From: Sarcocystis neurona
Lineage: Eukaryota; Apicomplexa; Conoidasida; Eucoccidiorida; Sarcocystidae
NCBI GenBank assembly: GCA_000727475.1
Contig: KL647307.1
Location: forward strand, 1,660,222 to 1,724,221
DNA length: 64,000 nt
Direction: 5' to 3'
Notes under the pieces: model-generated
Told to the model about the DNA's origin: nothing
The model's input: only the letters and a program-made list of their open reading frames with translations
Database searches by the model: none
Made by a program: the position numbers and the translations under genes
In this document: positions 20,708 through 32,500 of the stretch, in pieces
Layout: each line of letters begins with the position of its first letter
Position numbering within the stretch: position 1 is the stretch's first letter

Positions 20708-23700
20708 CTCGCAGAGGAAGAGAGGGAAAGAGAAAGAGAAACGGAAGGAGAGACGGATACAAATGTGTCACACATACCCTGTGTGTGGGTGAGTGCCTCT
20801 GTAGCGCGTTCTCGTCTCTCTCTCTATGTTGCTGCAGCAGCTTTTGCTGCTCCTGGGCGCTCCTGCGGCTGCTGCATCACGTGCCGCTGCTCGGGCTGCT
20901 TCAAGAACTTGCTGTTTCTTCATTGTCCTTCAGGGGCACCCGCGCTGCTGCTGCGGCTGCTGCACGGCCCTAGTTAATCTGCGGATGGTGGGAGACCTTG
21001 CCGCTGCTGCTGCTACAGTCTTCTGCTGCTGCTGCAGCAACGAATCACCTGCTGCTTTACTCCAGACTCCGCCCCTGCTGCTGCTGTTGCTAGTATTTCT
21101 TATGCAGCGCTCTTCTACTGTAACTGGTGCTGCTGCTGCTGCTCTTTGCCCTGCTACTGCTGTTTGCCCTGCTGCTGCTGCACTTTGCCCTGTTGCTGCT
21201 CCTGCGGTTTCCCCTGCTGCTGCTGCTGCTGTTGCTGCGGGTTAATGTGCTGCTGCTGCAGTCTGCCCTGCTGCTGCTGTTACAGCGTGTTGCGGTCGTG
21301 TGCTGCTGCTGGTGCTCCCGCCCCGCCGCATCGACAGCACGCGTCCTTTTATTGCTGCTGCGGCAGTGGTTTGACGCTGCTGGGATGATTCTCAGGAGCC
21401 GCGGCTGCTGTTCTCTCGCGTTCTCCTCCAGCCGCGGAAAAGCACAGCATGTGCGCAAGGCACCGGGCTGCTGCGCCGAGGAGGCGCGTGGCGGCCACGC
21501 GAATAGGACAGAGCGGTAGGGAGGACGAGAGGCAATGGAAAAACAAAGAGAGAGGGAGGCAGCAAAGGAAAGTAGCGGTAAAGAGGGGAAGAGAAAGGCG
21601 TTAACAGCTTCGCGCGAAAAGACAGAAAAAACGCGGCGATAGCCTGCTGCTGCCAAGTAGGACGACGTGGCGGGCAGGGACTGCCTCCTACCACTCCCAA
21701 GCGAGGGAGAGAGAGAGAGACAGGCAAGAAGTGCAGCAGCGCATCAGGACAGGCCAACTTGGCAGCAGCTGCTGCTTCTGGCTTTTCTTTTCCGAACGAA
21801 TTTCCCGCTTGTTCTCTTGAAGGGGGAAGAATCGCCCAAAGTGCCCCTACACACGAAGAAACTACGTGGAGAAGAAGCACGGGCACACCTCGCAGCAACT
21901 GCGCCAAGGCACGCGCGCGCGCGGCTCACCGCGCAGCAGCAGCAGCAGCAGGAGAAGCCGCTCTACCAGCAGAGTCGCGTATCAGCAGGAGCAGCAGGAG
22001 CAGCGAGACGATGCGGAGGCCAAGAGGAGGCACACACACACACACACACGCACATATACACACACACAGCAGCAGCAGCGGCAAGAGCAGTCGCTGCTAC
22101 GAGTTTTGGTGTACCACTGGCAAAACGCGCAGCAGTAGCAGCAGCACCAGTGTGGCGACCGCAGTCGAGCGAAGAAGCGAAGGACGCCCAGCGGCACCGC
22201 CAGCAGCTCGACGCCCTTCAGATGCAGCAGCAGCGGGACGAAACCCGGCTGGGGTGGGGGGACGGAAGAGCGAACAGTCTTCTCCTCCGCTGCAGACAAC
22301 GTGGAGGGAATGACTGCGGAGGGAGACTAATCGAAGATCCCGCGCGCGCGCCGCTCCACAGCGCTGCTGAGCAGCATCTGGAAGTCAGTCCTCGCGGCCG
22401 TCTGTGTATGTGTGTGTGCATGTCTCTTCTCTTAGCTCCTGTTGCTGCGGGTGCGTCGGCGAGATCCTGTTCTGCCGCTGCTGCACACCACCTCTTCCAT
22501 CTTCTGCGCTCTGTGGTCTCTCGCCCTCTGTGGCAGCAGCAGCAAGAGCCGCAAAAGCTGGAGCAGCAGGAGATGCAGCAGCTCCAGCAGCAAGATCCGG
22601 AGCAACAGCGGCAGCAGGAGTCACGGTAGCAGCAGCAATAGCAGCAGCAGGAGGAATCACGGTGGCAGCAACAATAGCAGCAGCAGCAGGAGTTGCAGCA
22701 GCAGCAGCAGCAGGAGTTGCAGCAGCAGCAGCAGCAGCAAGACTCGAAGCGGCAGCAGCATTAGGAGCCGCAACAGCAGCAGCTCCAGCCCCCCAGCAGC
22801 CGCGCAGCCCAGCAGCAGCAGCAGTAGGCGACAGCAGCTGCAGCTGCAGCAGATGTGTCGTAGCGCGCCGTGTCTTCTCGCCCTAGTGGCGCTGCTGTGA
22901 ACGTCGTCTACGCGACGTTTCACTTATCGACGAGAAGAAACTTCCTTCTCCGTGTGTGTGAAGACTTCTTGTCTTGGCATCTCGTTGTTTTCTTGTTCCT
23001 CCATCCCCCCCGGCCTCCGCCCCACATACACACGTCCCCTTCTTCTCTTCTTCCTCTTCATCTCTCGAGTTCCCAGGGCCCGGGCCTTTTCCCTCTCCCC
23101 TCTCCCGTTCCTATGCGTCGTAGAAGAAGAAGAAGAAAAGCAAGCGCCAGGAAAGAAGTGTCGCAGCGGCTGCTTGTGGACCAAACCTCCCCGTTGCTGC
23201 TGCGCCAAGCGACCCTCCCTCTCCCTTTTCCTTCTTCCCCTCCCGCAGCAAGCGCAGCAACCCCTCCCACACTGTTTTTCTGCCGTGTCTGGGCCATTTC
23301 CCGTGTTTCCCCTTCTCTGTGGACGACGACCTCTGCAGCTGCCGGCCGATCCCCTTCTTTTTCGTCCCTTCCGCGGAGAGCCTCTTCTCTGTCGCTCTCT
23401 CCGTCTCTATCTTTCTTCTCCGCATGTGTGTGTGCGCGGGCGCCCAGCTAGCCGCCCCCTTCTTTTTATCACCATGTGTGGCCACGCATGTGCCGAGGAG
23501 CTCTGCTGCTTCGCCTTCAAGCAGAGTGCCTGGCATGTCTCCCTACTTCCTTCTCCGTGCATATGTGTGGGTGTGTGGTGAAGAATTTCCGTCTTTTCTT
23601 CTCCGTAGACACGTCGGCAGAAAAAGGCCCGGACCCTCGACATCTCTGCGCTGCTGTTGTTGCTGCTGTTCCTCCCGTCTCTCTCTTCCGTACATCCGTC

Positions 23701-25136
23701 CCCAGGGAGACCCATTTCTCACGCATAAAGTAGAGAAGTGCGTCTCTCCTCCTGCATCTTCTTTGTATCTCTCTTTCCACACATGCAGATATCCATCATA
23801 TATACGTTTATACTCCTGCGTAGAAATCTGCCGTCCTGCTTCCCCTTTATATCTCCCAAAACAAGGAGACAAATAATCTACCAATCTACCTGTCTACCTA
23901 CCTATCTACATGTATGTGTTTCCCAACGCAACTATACAGTACACGTATCTATCTATCTATATATATATGTATATGTATGTTTCCCAACGCAAGTATAGAG
24001 TACACGTATACAGCCACCTATCTCTCTCTCTCTCTATATATGAGTGTCTGCCAACGCAAGTATGCAACATAGCTATCTACCTCGGTGTATATATATGTAG
24101 AGGTGTTCCCCAGTATACAAAATATCTCTCTCTCTGTTGCTCCATATATGTGTAGTTGTTCTCGAGTACAAGTAGACAGAAAATATCTACGTCTCTATAT
24201 CTACCTCTCTGTATATATCTACTCTGTATATCTATCTCTCTACGTGTATATATACGGAGATATGTGTATCTGTTTCCCGATCAAACTATACGGAACATCA
24301 ACCTTTCTATCTATGTGTAGTCTTCTCTCAACCCTCCATCTATTTATACCTATGTGTCTACCTCTGCGTATATATCTGCCTCCCGCTACAAGTATACAAC
24401 AGAGTATCTCTCTCTATCTATCCATGTGTACATATATATGTGTGTGTGTCTGTTCCCTGCCCCCCTGTGTGCAGCGCCACTTCTGCCGATAAAAGACGTG
24501 CTGTTTTTCTGGTCAGTATTTATATCCCCGAAGAGGGAGAGGGACAGAGACGCAGAGGAAGAAACTCCTCGGAAAAGCGCAGGGGTCTCTGTCCCGCTTC
24601 CGAAGAAGAAGGGCAGCCCCCCTTCCACGTCAGCAGCAAGAGACCCCCGGCCACGTCTCCTGCCAGACACCTGCTGCATGCGTGGGTGTCCCTCTTCTCT
24701 TCCTTGCTGCTGCTTTGTTGCTGCTCTCATCCTCCCGCCCGTCTGTACACGTCTCCTCTTCTGCTCCTCCCCTTCCCCGCCTTCCCGCTAAGCTTTTCCG
24801 TCTTCTCTTTGCTGCCGTCCCCTACTGGGGTGCCTTCGTCTCTGCTGCTTCGCTCGACGGGCTCTCTCCCACGCCTTCTGCCCTTCTGGCCCGCCTCTTC
24901 TTCTCTCTGCCCTCCCCCTCCTCCTGTCTCGTCTCCCCCACCTTCCTGTGTCTCGTCTCCTCTGTCCACACTCTTTGGCAGCCCGTTTTTTCTGCTGTCT
25001 TCTTCTCCTCTCCTCGTCCTTCTCCTCCTTCTGGCCCGCATCTTCTTCGTTTTTCACGTCTTCTTTATACGGGCTCTGTGCTTGTCGTCCGCTTCTTTCT
25101 GTCCTCTCTTTATGCTGCTGCTTCTTCTGCGCGTGA
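20708..25136. other. Divergent intergenic region: CAG/CTG arrays, then pyrimidine-rich DNA
   Basis: Holds CTG-rich arrays (20820-21370), CAG-rich arrays (21935-22850), TA microsatellite (23770-24450) and long stretches where the plus strand is mostly C and T (22970-23430, 24660-25130). It lies between a minus-strand gene and the plus-strand PREX gene, so it should contain both promoters and 5' ends. Open frames occur on both strands (for example 21667-22629 plus and 21090-21656 minus), but they are dominated by repeat-encoded residues. A first exon of either neighbour could be here and I cannot pick it. Confidence 0.5.
22031..22069. repeat. CA dinucleotide microsatellite, slightly interrupted
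   Basis: An almost pure CA run with one CG and one TATA interruption, directly followed by a CAG array. It lies in the divergent intergenic region. Confidence 0.9.
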
Positions 25137-28100
25137 GTGCCTTTCTTCTCGTCCGTCCGTCTTTGGCTTCTGCCTCGTATACGCTCCTCCTCTCCTCTGC
25201 TCGCCCTTCTTCCCTTTGTTCTGCGTTTTCCTTCGTCATTGCCCTCCCTCCTGGGGGGCGTCTTCCTCTGCTGCTGCTGCAGCGGGTCTCCCAACGCTGC
25301 ACAGATGCGGCAGCCGCGTCGAGTGCCGCCCGCCTCGGCGGTTCCGGCATCGAGCCCGCGTCTCCCCGCAGCGCGGCCGCCCGTTTTTTTAGCCCCGGGC
25401 GGTCGCTGGGCGGTGCAACACACCAAGGCACCGCCAGAAGTTCGAACGCCGTCGCCGGCAGCAGCAGCGGGAGAGTCACAGGATAACGCAGAAGACGAGG
25501 GAGGCAAAGACGAAGATGAAGAAAGAGAAGCTGCGACGGCAGTTGCAACGAAAGCAGCAACAGCAGCAGGAGCGACAGCAGGGGGGACAGCAGCAGGAAA
25601 AGCAGATGCAGCGGGAGCCGCAACAGCAACAGCAGCGGTAGCAGCAGCACGCCCTGGAGCAGCAGTTTCAGCGGCAGCGGCCGCAGTAGACGCAGCAGCG
25701 ACAAGAGCAGCACCAACGCCGCGAACAATAAAAGGAGTACAAGCGGAAGCAGCAGCAAGGACGCGCAGCTCGTCAGCGTCAGCAGCACCCCACACCACTG
25801 CAGCAGACGCGGCATCCGTAGCAGCAACATCGGCTCGGCGGTCCACTGCGGCACAGGCACGAGCAGCGGCAGTCTCCCGGGGAACGGCAACAGCCGCAGC
25901 AACGGCTGCAACAGCGACACCGCCACCAGCAAGAGCCGCAGCAGCAGAAACAGCAGCAGCGGCGGAAACAGCAGTAGCGGCACAGTCCGCAGCAGAAGCG
26001 GCAGACGGTAAAAGAGGAAGGGAGCAGCGAGTGGTGCGGTGGCTGAGGGGGGGGAGAGAGCAGCGGCCGCGCAAAAGGCAGGCGTACGGCAGCAATAGGC
26101 GGCGCGTCGCATCCGCAAGAGCAGCGGCAACAGCAGCAGGACGGCCGTGTACAGCAGCGGCAAGACGACAGACTGCAGCAGCAATAGCAGCTGCAGCAGG
26201 AAAAACAGGAGGAGGAGGCACAGGAGCCAGTCACTCTGTAGCAGCAATAAGAACAGGACCCGTAGGAGAAGCAGCCGCTGCAGCAAGTACACCGCCAGCA
26301 GCTACTGAAAGAATAGGAGCGGCGGCAGGAGCAGTCTTGAGCAGCCCGGTAGTTGCAGCGGCTGTCGCTGCCGCAATTTCCACAGCAGCACACGGCGAAC
26401 TGGCAGGAACAGCAGCACCGGCAGCAGCTGCAACACCAACAACAGCAGGAGCAACAGCAGCAGTGGCGGCAGCAACAGCAACAGCAGCGGCAACAGCAAC
26501 TGCAACAGCAGGAGCAGAAACAGCAGGAGCAGAGACAGCAGGAGTAGAGATAGTGAGAAGAAGAGCCACAGCAGCGTCAGAGGGCGTGTCACGCGCACCA
26601 GCAGCAGTACATGCAGGAGAAAGAATACTGGACGGTACAGCAGCAGATGGGAGACAGGAACACGAGGAAGAAGAGGGAGGAAGGACAGCAGCAGCAGCAG
26701 GCGGAGAGAGAAATACAGCTGAAGGGGCGGCAGGAAGACTGGGCGAAGTGACGAGGACTGCAGCCGCAGCGACGTTGCGCCAAAGAGCAAGCGTAAAAGA
26801 ACCAGGAGCGCGCTCAGCAGCAAGAGACGCGACAGGAGGTGCGACAGCAGCAAAACCGTTTGTGGGGTCAGTACCGCAGCGACAGCTGCATCAGCGGCAG
26901 CCGCTTGTTTTGAATTTTCACTGGAGACGTCTCGCTGCAACAGGACAGCGGCAAGGACAGCAGCAGGAGCGGGAGAGAGAGCGGCAGACAGAGATGGACG
27001 CCGCCGGTTTGATTCTTGAGGACGGTGTGGGGAGAAGGAGGTGGCTATCTGTCGTGTGCTGCAGCAGCGGGAGGTGTTGCTCTGCAGCAGTCTCACCGTC
27101 GACGGCAGCAGCAGCAGCTGCTGTTTTCTTTTTTCTGTGTCTCGGCGTCTTCCCTTTGTCATCGGTACCTGCCGTCTCGTCTCCACCGCGCATGCCTCTG
27201 CTGCTGCTGCTCCCCCCCTCCTCATCTGCAGTGCGTTCTTCTGCTGCTCCGGCGACATGCAGCCACATATTTTTTCTTCGAGTTCTCCGCTACTGCTGCT
27301 GCTGTTGCTGCGCGATTGTCCTCTCCCGCTGCTGCTGCTGCTCTGTCCCATTCTCTCGCAGCTGCTGCTCCTCTCTCACCCCTCGCATTCCTCTCTGCAG
27401 GACGCTGCCTCTGCCGCATGCGCTGCTGCTGCTGCAGCTGCTTCTCGTCCTCCTCGTCGGCTCCGCTGCGGCGCTGCGTCTCTCTCCAACTTCTGCCGCG
27501 CCGCAGCAACTCCACCTCTCCGTCGCCAACGCCACAACACCACCACCACCATGTGCAGCCATTTTTCTTCCTGTTGCTGCTTCTGCCTGTCAGCCTCGCT
27601 CCCGGACAACAGCTCTTCCACTTCTTTCTTCTCTCCCTTCTTCTCCTCCTCCTTCTCTTCCTGCAGCAGCGTCACCGTCTGAGCCGCCGCCTCCCGCTGC
27701 CACGCGCAGACTTGTTGTACTTGGTGCTCGTGTTGCTGCAGCAGGTGCTCCTGCTGCCGCCTCAGCTGCTGCTGCTGCTGTTCCAGCTCTTGCTAACACA
27801 CGTGCTGACGCTGCTGCTCCGGCTGTTGCTGCTGTTGCTGTTACTCCAGCTCTTGCTGACCTTCCTGGTGCTGTTGTTGCTGCTGCTGATGCGCCGGCTC
27901 TTGCTGACACACCTCCTGCTGCCGCGGCGGCTGTTTCTTTGGCGACTACCGCTGCTGCTGCCGCTGCTGCTGCTGCCGCTGCTGGTGACTCTGCGGTCTG
28001 TCCTGCTGCGTTTACCTTCATAATTCCTATCTCTCTCTCACCCCGGAGTTCGTCCTCCGTCTCTTCGTTATCGTCCTCTGCCTTTTCTGCGCGTCGTCAT

Positions 28101-29576
28101 ATTTCTACCCCCTCTCCCTCTCCTTCGTCTTTCCACCACAGTCTTCAGCCTTCCGCTGCCAAAAGTTCTCCTTTCGCTTCTTCTTCCCGTCCCTTCCCTC
28201 CTACGCATTCCCTGTGTCTCTCCTCTACTTGGTCTTCCTCCTGCACTTCTTCGTGTTCGTCTCTTCGCAGATGTCGTTATATTACTGTCCCTGCTTCTCC
28301 GTCTCCTCTTCGTCTGCCGTCCCTCTCTTCGTCGACTTCTTCTTTACCTCCCCCTTTCTTTCCTTCTTCTTCTTCTTTTATTCGAAGAGCTGCTTCCTCC
28401 TCTGGCGCCCCACACTTTGCCGCAGCTTCTTCTGGTGCGGCATCCTGTGTGGGGTCTTCGACGTTTGTCTCGTCTCACTCGCTGCTTGTCTCCTCAGCTG
28501 CGCTGGAAGGCTACTTTCAGCGGAGACGGCTGGAGTACGTCGAGCGGGCAGAGAAGTTTACACTGAGATATTGCCCTGCCTGCCCGCCCCATCGCTGCCG
28601 CAGAGATAATTTATATAAGTTAGAAGTCTTCAAGAACAGCGGCAACTGCTACTGCCACCGGTGTGGCTGGCGCGGCTCCTTCTTCGATTTGAAAGAGAAA
28701 CTAGGTGACCTCCCTCCCCACCAGCGCCTGTCTTCTGCTGTCGCTGCAGCAGCGCCTTTTCCGTCTTCTTCTTTTCCGCCTCTTCCTCTTCCTTCTTCCC
28801 CGTGGTCTGCTCCTTCTTCTTCTGCAGCGGGCGGCCGCCTACCCGGTTCCGCGTCTCCCGCAGGCGAACGGGAAGCAGAAGCAGCAACAGCAGCAGCAAG
28901 AAGGGGAGACCGGAAAGAAGACGCAACAGCAGCAGCAGCCGCCGCGCCGCATGGAGGTGGCTCGACGAGGACGCTGTTCCCGTGGATTTCTGCTTCGCCG
29001 CACAGCACGATGAGCAGCAGGACGACGTTTCTTCTTCAGCAGCAGCGGTGTGATCCACACGTGCGGCCCAGCTATGGTCCTGAAGAAGTTGCTGCTGCTG
29101 CCGGAGAAGCGGGGACAGCAGGAAGCGACGGTTCGGCTGCGCTGCTTCCGCGGCTCCAGTCCTTCGCTGACAACTTAGACGCAGCCATGCGAGAAGAGGA
29201 GCAGGAGGCAGCGACGGGCGAAGACAGCGGCGGGGGAGACATGGCGAAGAGGAAGAAGAAGGAACAACAACTGCAGCAGCGCAGAACCAGCAGCAGCAGC
29301 AAGCCGCAGCAGGACGATTCCACGCAGCAGCGTACCACCAGCAGCAGAGGCCAGCGGACAGACGGCAGAGATTGCTGTGCTGCTGCTGCTGCAGAGGAGA
29401 GGAGAACCGAAGAAGAAGAGGAGGATTCACACAAAGAGAGAAGAAAAAACGTCGTCCACCGCACGCGCAGCAGCGCCGCAGCAGATGAAAGAGAAGACGA
29501 GAAAGTCGCTGCTGACGGCTGCAGCAGAGAAGTCCTGCTGTATCTCACTCGTACACGGGGACTGTCTATTGCGACC
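25137..29576 (+). CDS. PREX: PREX exon 1: N-terminal extension and primase zinc ribbon
   Basis: The frame is open for 1480 codons from the first ATG to the donor ACC|GTGAGC, phase 0. After a hydrophobic N-terminus ([10 protein letters not shown]...) comes a very long Ala/Thr-rich stretch (25400-27000), a Leu/Cys/Ser/Pro-rich stretch, and another Ala run (27700-28000). The conserved part starts near 28500: [14 protein letters not shown], then a C4 zinc ribbon with CPAC at 28572-28583 and CYCHRCGW at 28647-28670, then an Ala/Gln/Glu-rich spacer, and last [12 protein letters not shown] at the donor, the family's YL..RG(L)S..T helix. Later starts are possible: ATG at 27192 ([11 protein letters not shown]) would still precede a strong signal-like segment ([18 protein letters not shown], about 27425-27480). 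A signal peptide plus transit-like region fits apicoplast targeting. The poly-Cys reading at about 27300-27360 makes a continuous frame from 25137 doubtful. Confidence 0.65.
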
Positions 29577-32500
29577 GTGAGCTGCTCGTCCCTGCAATTT
29601 CGTTGCCTTCTTTGTTCTACCTACGACGTGTATAGGGACGTACTTGTCATTCTACCTCCTTACAGCTGCTGTCCCTCTCTCTTTGTCTTTCGCAATACAC
29701 TTCGTCCAGCACAAATACATATAAATGTTTGTAGATGTGTACACACGAGTCGACAGATTTTCTTCTGTTAAAGTATTCACTTGCTGCAGCTGCAGATGTA
29801 CTGATCCCATACATATATATATATATATATATATATGTATACGTATAGAGAGCAGCTGGGCCACCTACACATATATATATATATATGTGGGGATACACTC
29901 GCAGGATACTTCCGCTGAGGAAACGTTTATCTGGTGGACCTGCAGGTTTACTGCCCCCACACATGTGTACAAGTATATATATATATATATTGCGGGAGGA
30001 AGCTGTGTCACTTTAGGTGTTGCCGTTGCTGCTGCTGTTGTTGTTGCCGCTACTGCTGTTGCTGCCGGCGTTGCTACTGCTGATCCGCTGGTGCCGGTGC
30101 TTCTTCTGTTTTCGCTGCTGCTGCCAGTGTCTTCGAAGCGACTGAACTTCTGTGGCTGCTGCTGCTGCTGGTCATGCTGCTGCTGGCTGTACAGAGCTGC
30201 TACTGCTGCAGAGGTGGTGTGCCTGCTGCTGTCGCGACTGCTGCCTGCTGCTGTTCAGCTGCGTCACTACGGAGTGGGATGCGGAAAATTTTATTTCCCA
30301 CCTGCTGCTGAGCGCGACGCTCCGGGAAACCTTCTGAGGTAATGTTTCTCGTCCTTCTATACTTGTATGTGTCTCTGTATCTATACACCTGTGTAAATAC
30401 GTATATGTTCAAGTTTACATATATATACGTACGTGAAGGGAAGAAGGAACTGTATATACACATATATATATATGCGTATCTACGTACATCGTAAAGGGAA
30501 ATACATACATATACACCTATGTATGGAACTTTCTCTTCTTTTATCTCCCCCTTCCTTCCTTGCTCTGTGTGCTTGTGTGTGTATTTGTGGAAAGTGGCTT
30601 CGACCTCTTCTTTGCGGGAAAAGAGGCACGGCCGTAACCACTCGCTTCTTCATCTCCATATATATCCACACGTGCAAGAGTACCTCCACACAAGTCCACG
30701 TACCTGCACACATATCGATAGGAAGGACTCTTTGCCTCATACTTAGATATATCCACACATCTAAATACCTACGTTAGTGTACATACCTACACGCGTGGGT
30801 ATATTTGTATGGTTGCAGGGGGGTAAGGAGGGGAGCCCTGCGAAGTATCTCGCGGGCGTGTGCCTCGGCGGAGTGTGTGTGCGCGGGCAGGGGTCGCAGA
30901 CGAGGGGAAGGCAAGGGGCGCCACATTTGTGGGGTCGGTAGACAGTGGAGGAAGAAAGTAGACAGCAGCATTTCCTTCGATTGTTGCACAGAGAGTGTTG
31001 AAGAGGAAAGAACTTCTTTGCTTCTGCTTTTCCACACAGAGATATTCACTCGTGCCGCCCCTTCCCACGGGGGGGGCCCCCCCGCTGCCGCGGCGCCGCA
31101 CGAGAAAGTTAAGGAAATATAGGAGTTTTCGAGGAACAGACGGAGACAGAAAGATAGGAAGGTAGATTCGGAAACCTTCCACAAGCGTGTATACACGTAC
31201 GCGTGTTCCTTTGTATATGTGTGTCACCTTTATATATATGTCTGTGTACACGCTTAGACATTTATATATTCGCGCCAATGGACGGGTGTCTGTACACAGA
31301 AGCCGTGCGTCGTACATCTGATTTCTTCGATAGAACAGAAAAGAGAAGGCGGGAACTCTCCAGAACTCTCCATACGTGTATATCTATCTTCACATGTGTG
31401 TACACGTCTGCACACATATATATTTATATGTATGGCGTATGTACAGAGATGCATCCATATATGTGTGAATTCGTGTTCTGTACGTATGCGCGCGTGTATT
31501 TCTACTTGCGTGGGGGTGTATTCGAAACTCGTTGTGTACGTGTGTGTGTTGGTGGGGTTGAAGTTGTGTGTGGCTGTGTGAACGTCGCGCGTATATGTCT
31601 GCACGGGTCCCGGGGACTGGCGCTCCATCAAAGAGGCAGAAGGAGGCTTTTGCGTATTTCCGTCGACTTTCCGTGCACCCTCCCCTCCCTTCTCTCTCTC
31701 CGTCTCTCAAACGCTCCGCGAAGATGCACGCGCACGCCCACACCGCGGGCAGCAGCACCGGGCTCTCTGCTGCAGGTGTGGGGTGAAGAAAAAAGCGAAG
31801 TGACGTCCTCCCGTCCTGAGTTTCGCGTGCGGACGGCCGCCGTCTTTTCCTCTCTATCTTGCCGGCCACGGAGCCCGGGCAGCTGTTTTGCTTCCCGTTG
31901 CCTTCTCCTCGCTTTTCTATATCTGTCCGTGTGGGGTGTGCGTTGCTGCTGTCTGTCTCCGTGTCTCCCCGTCTCCCGCTGGGTGTGTCTGCGCGTGTCT
32001 CCCGCGTCTCCGTCGCCTACCGGGCAGATATCTCGTGCGGTCGCCTCCTCCTTTTTTTTGCGTTTTTACGTGTGTGAGGATCTCCCCCCATGTGGAAGCA
32101 TTTGACGCGTGGAGCGCAGGATAAGTTTCGCCGTCCCCCCCTGTCTTCTGCTGCGCCCTCTGCGTACGTCTTCCGTCTGTTTACGAAGCCCAAGTACACA
32201 GACGCGTCTCACAGCCGTGAGCGAAGAGTATCCGTGTTTGCCGTGTTATTTCTAAATAAATAGAGGGAGACGTATGTGTGTCGCTTTCTGTGTCTCTCTC
32301 TATATTTCTGTATATATCTATCCATAGACACACGTGTGTATATTTGTGGCTGTCTATGCATACCTGTATGTATAGGTGTCTCTTTCTCCATCTTTATACC
32401 TGTATATAGTTGTGTATATATGCACATGTATATCTGTCTGTCTGTCTTTCTATATATATATTTATATGTATGACTCTATGTATATACCTTAATGTGTATG

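Noticed and set aside
24788..27351. Minus-strand Ala/Leu-rich frames of several hundred codons opposite PREX exon 1
   Set aside because: Trinucleotide repeats keep several frames open on both strands; only the plus frame runs into the zinc ribbon.
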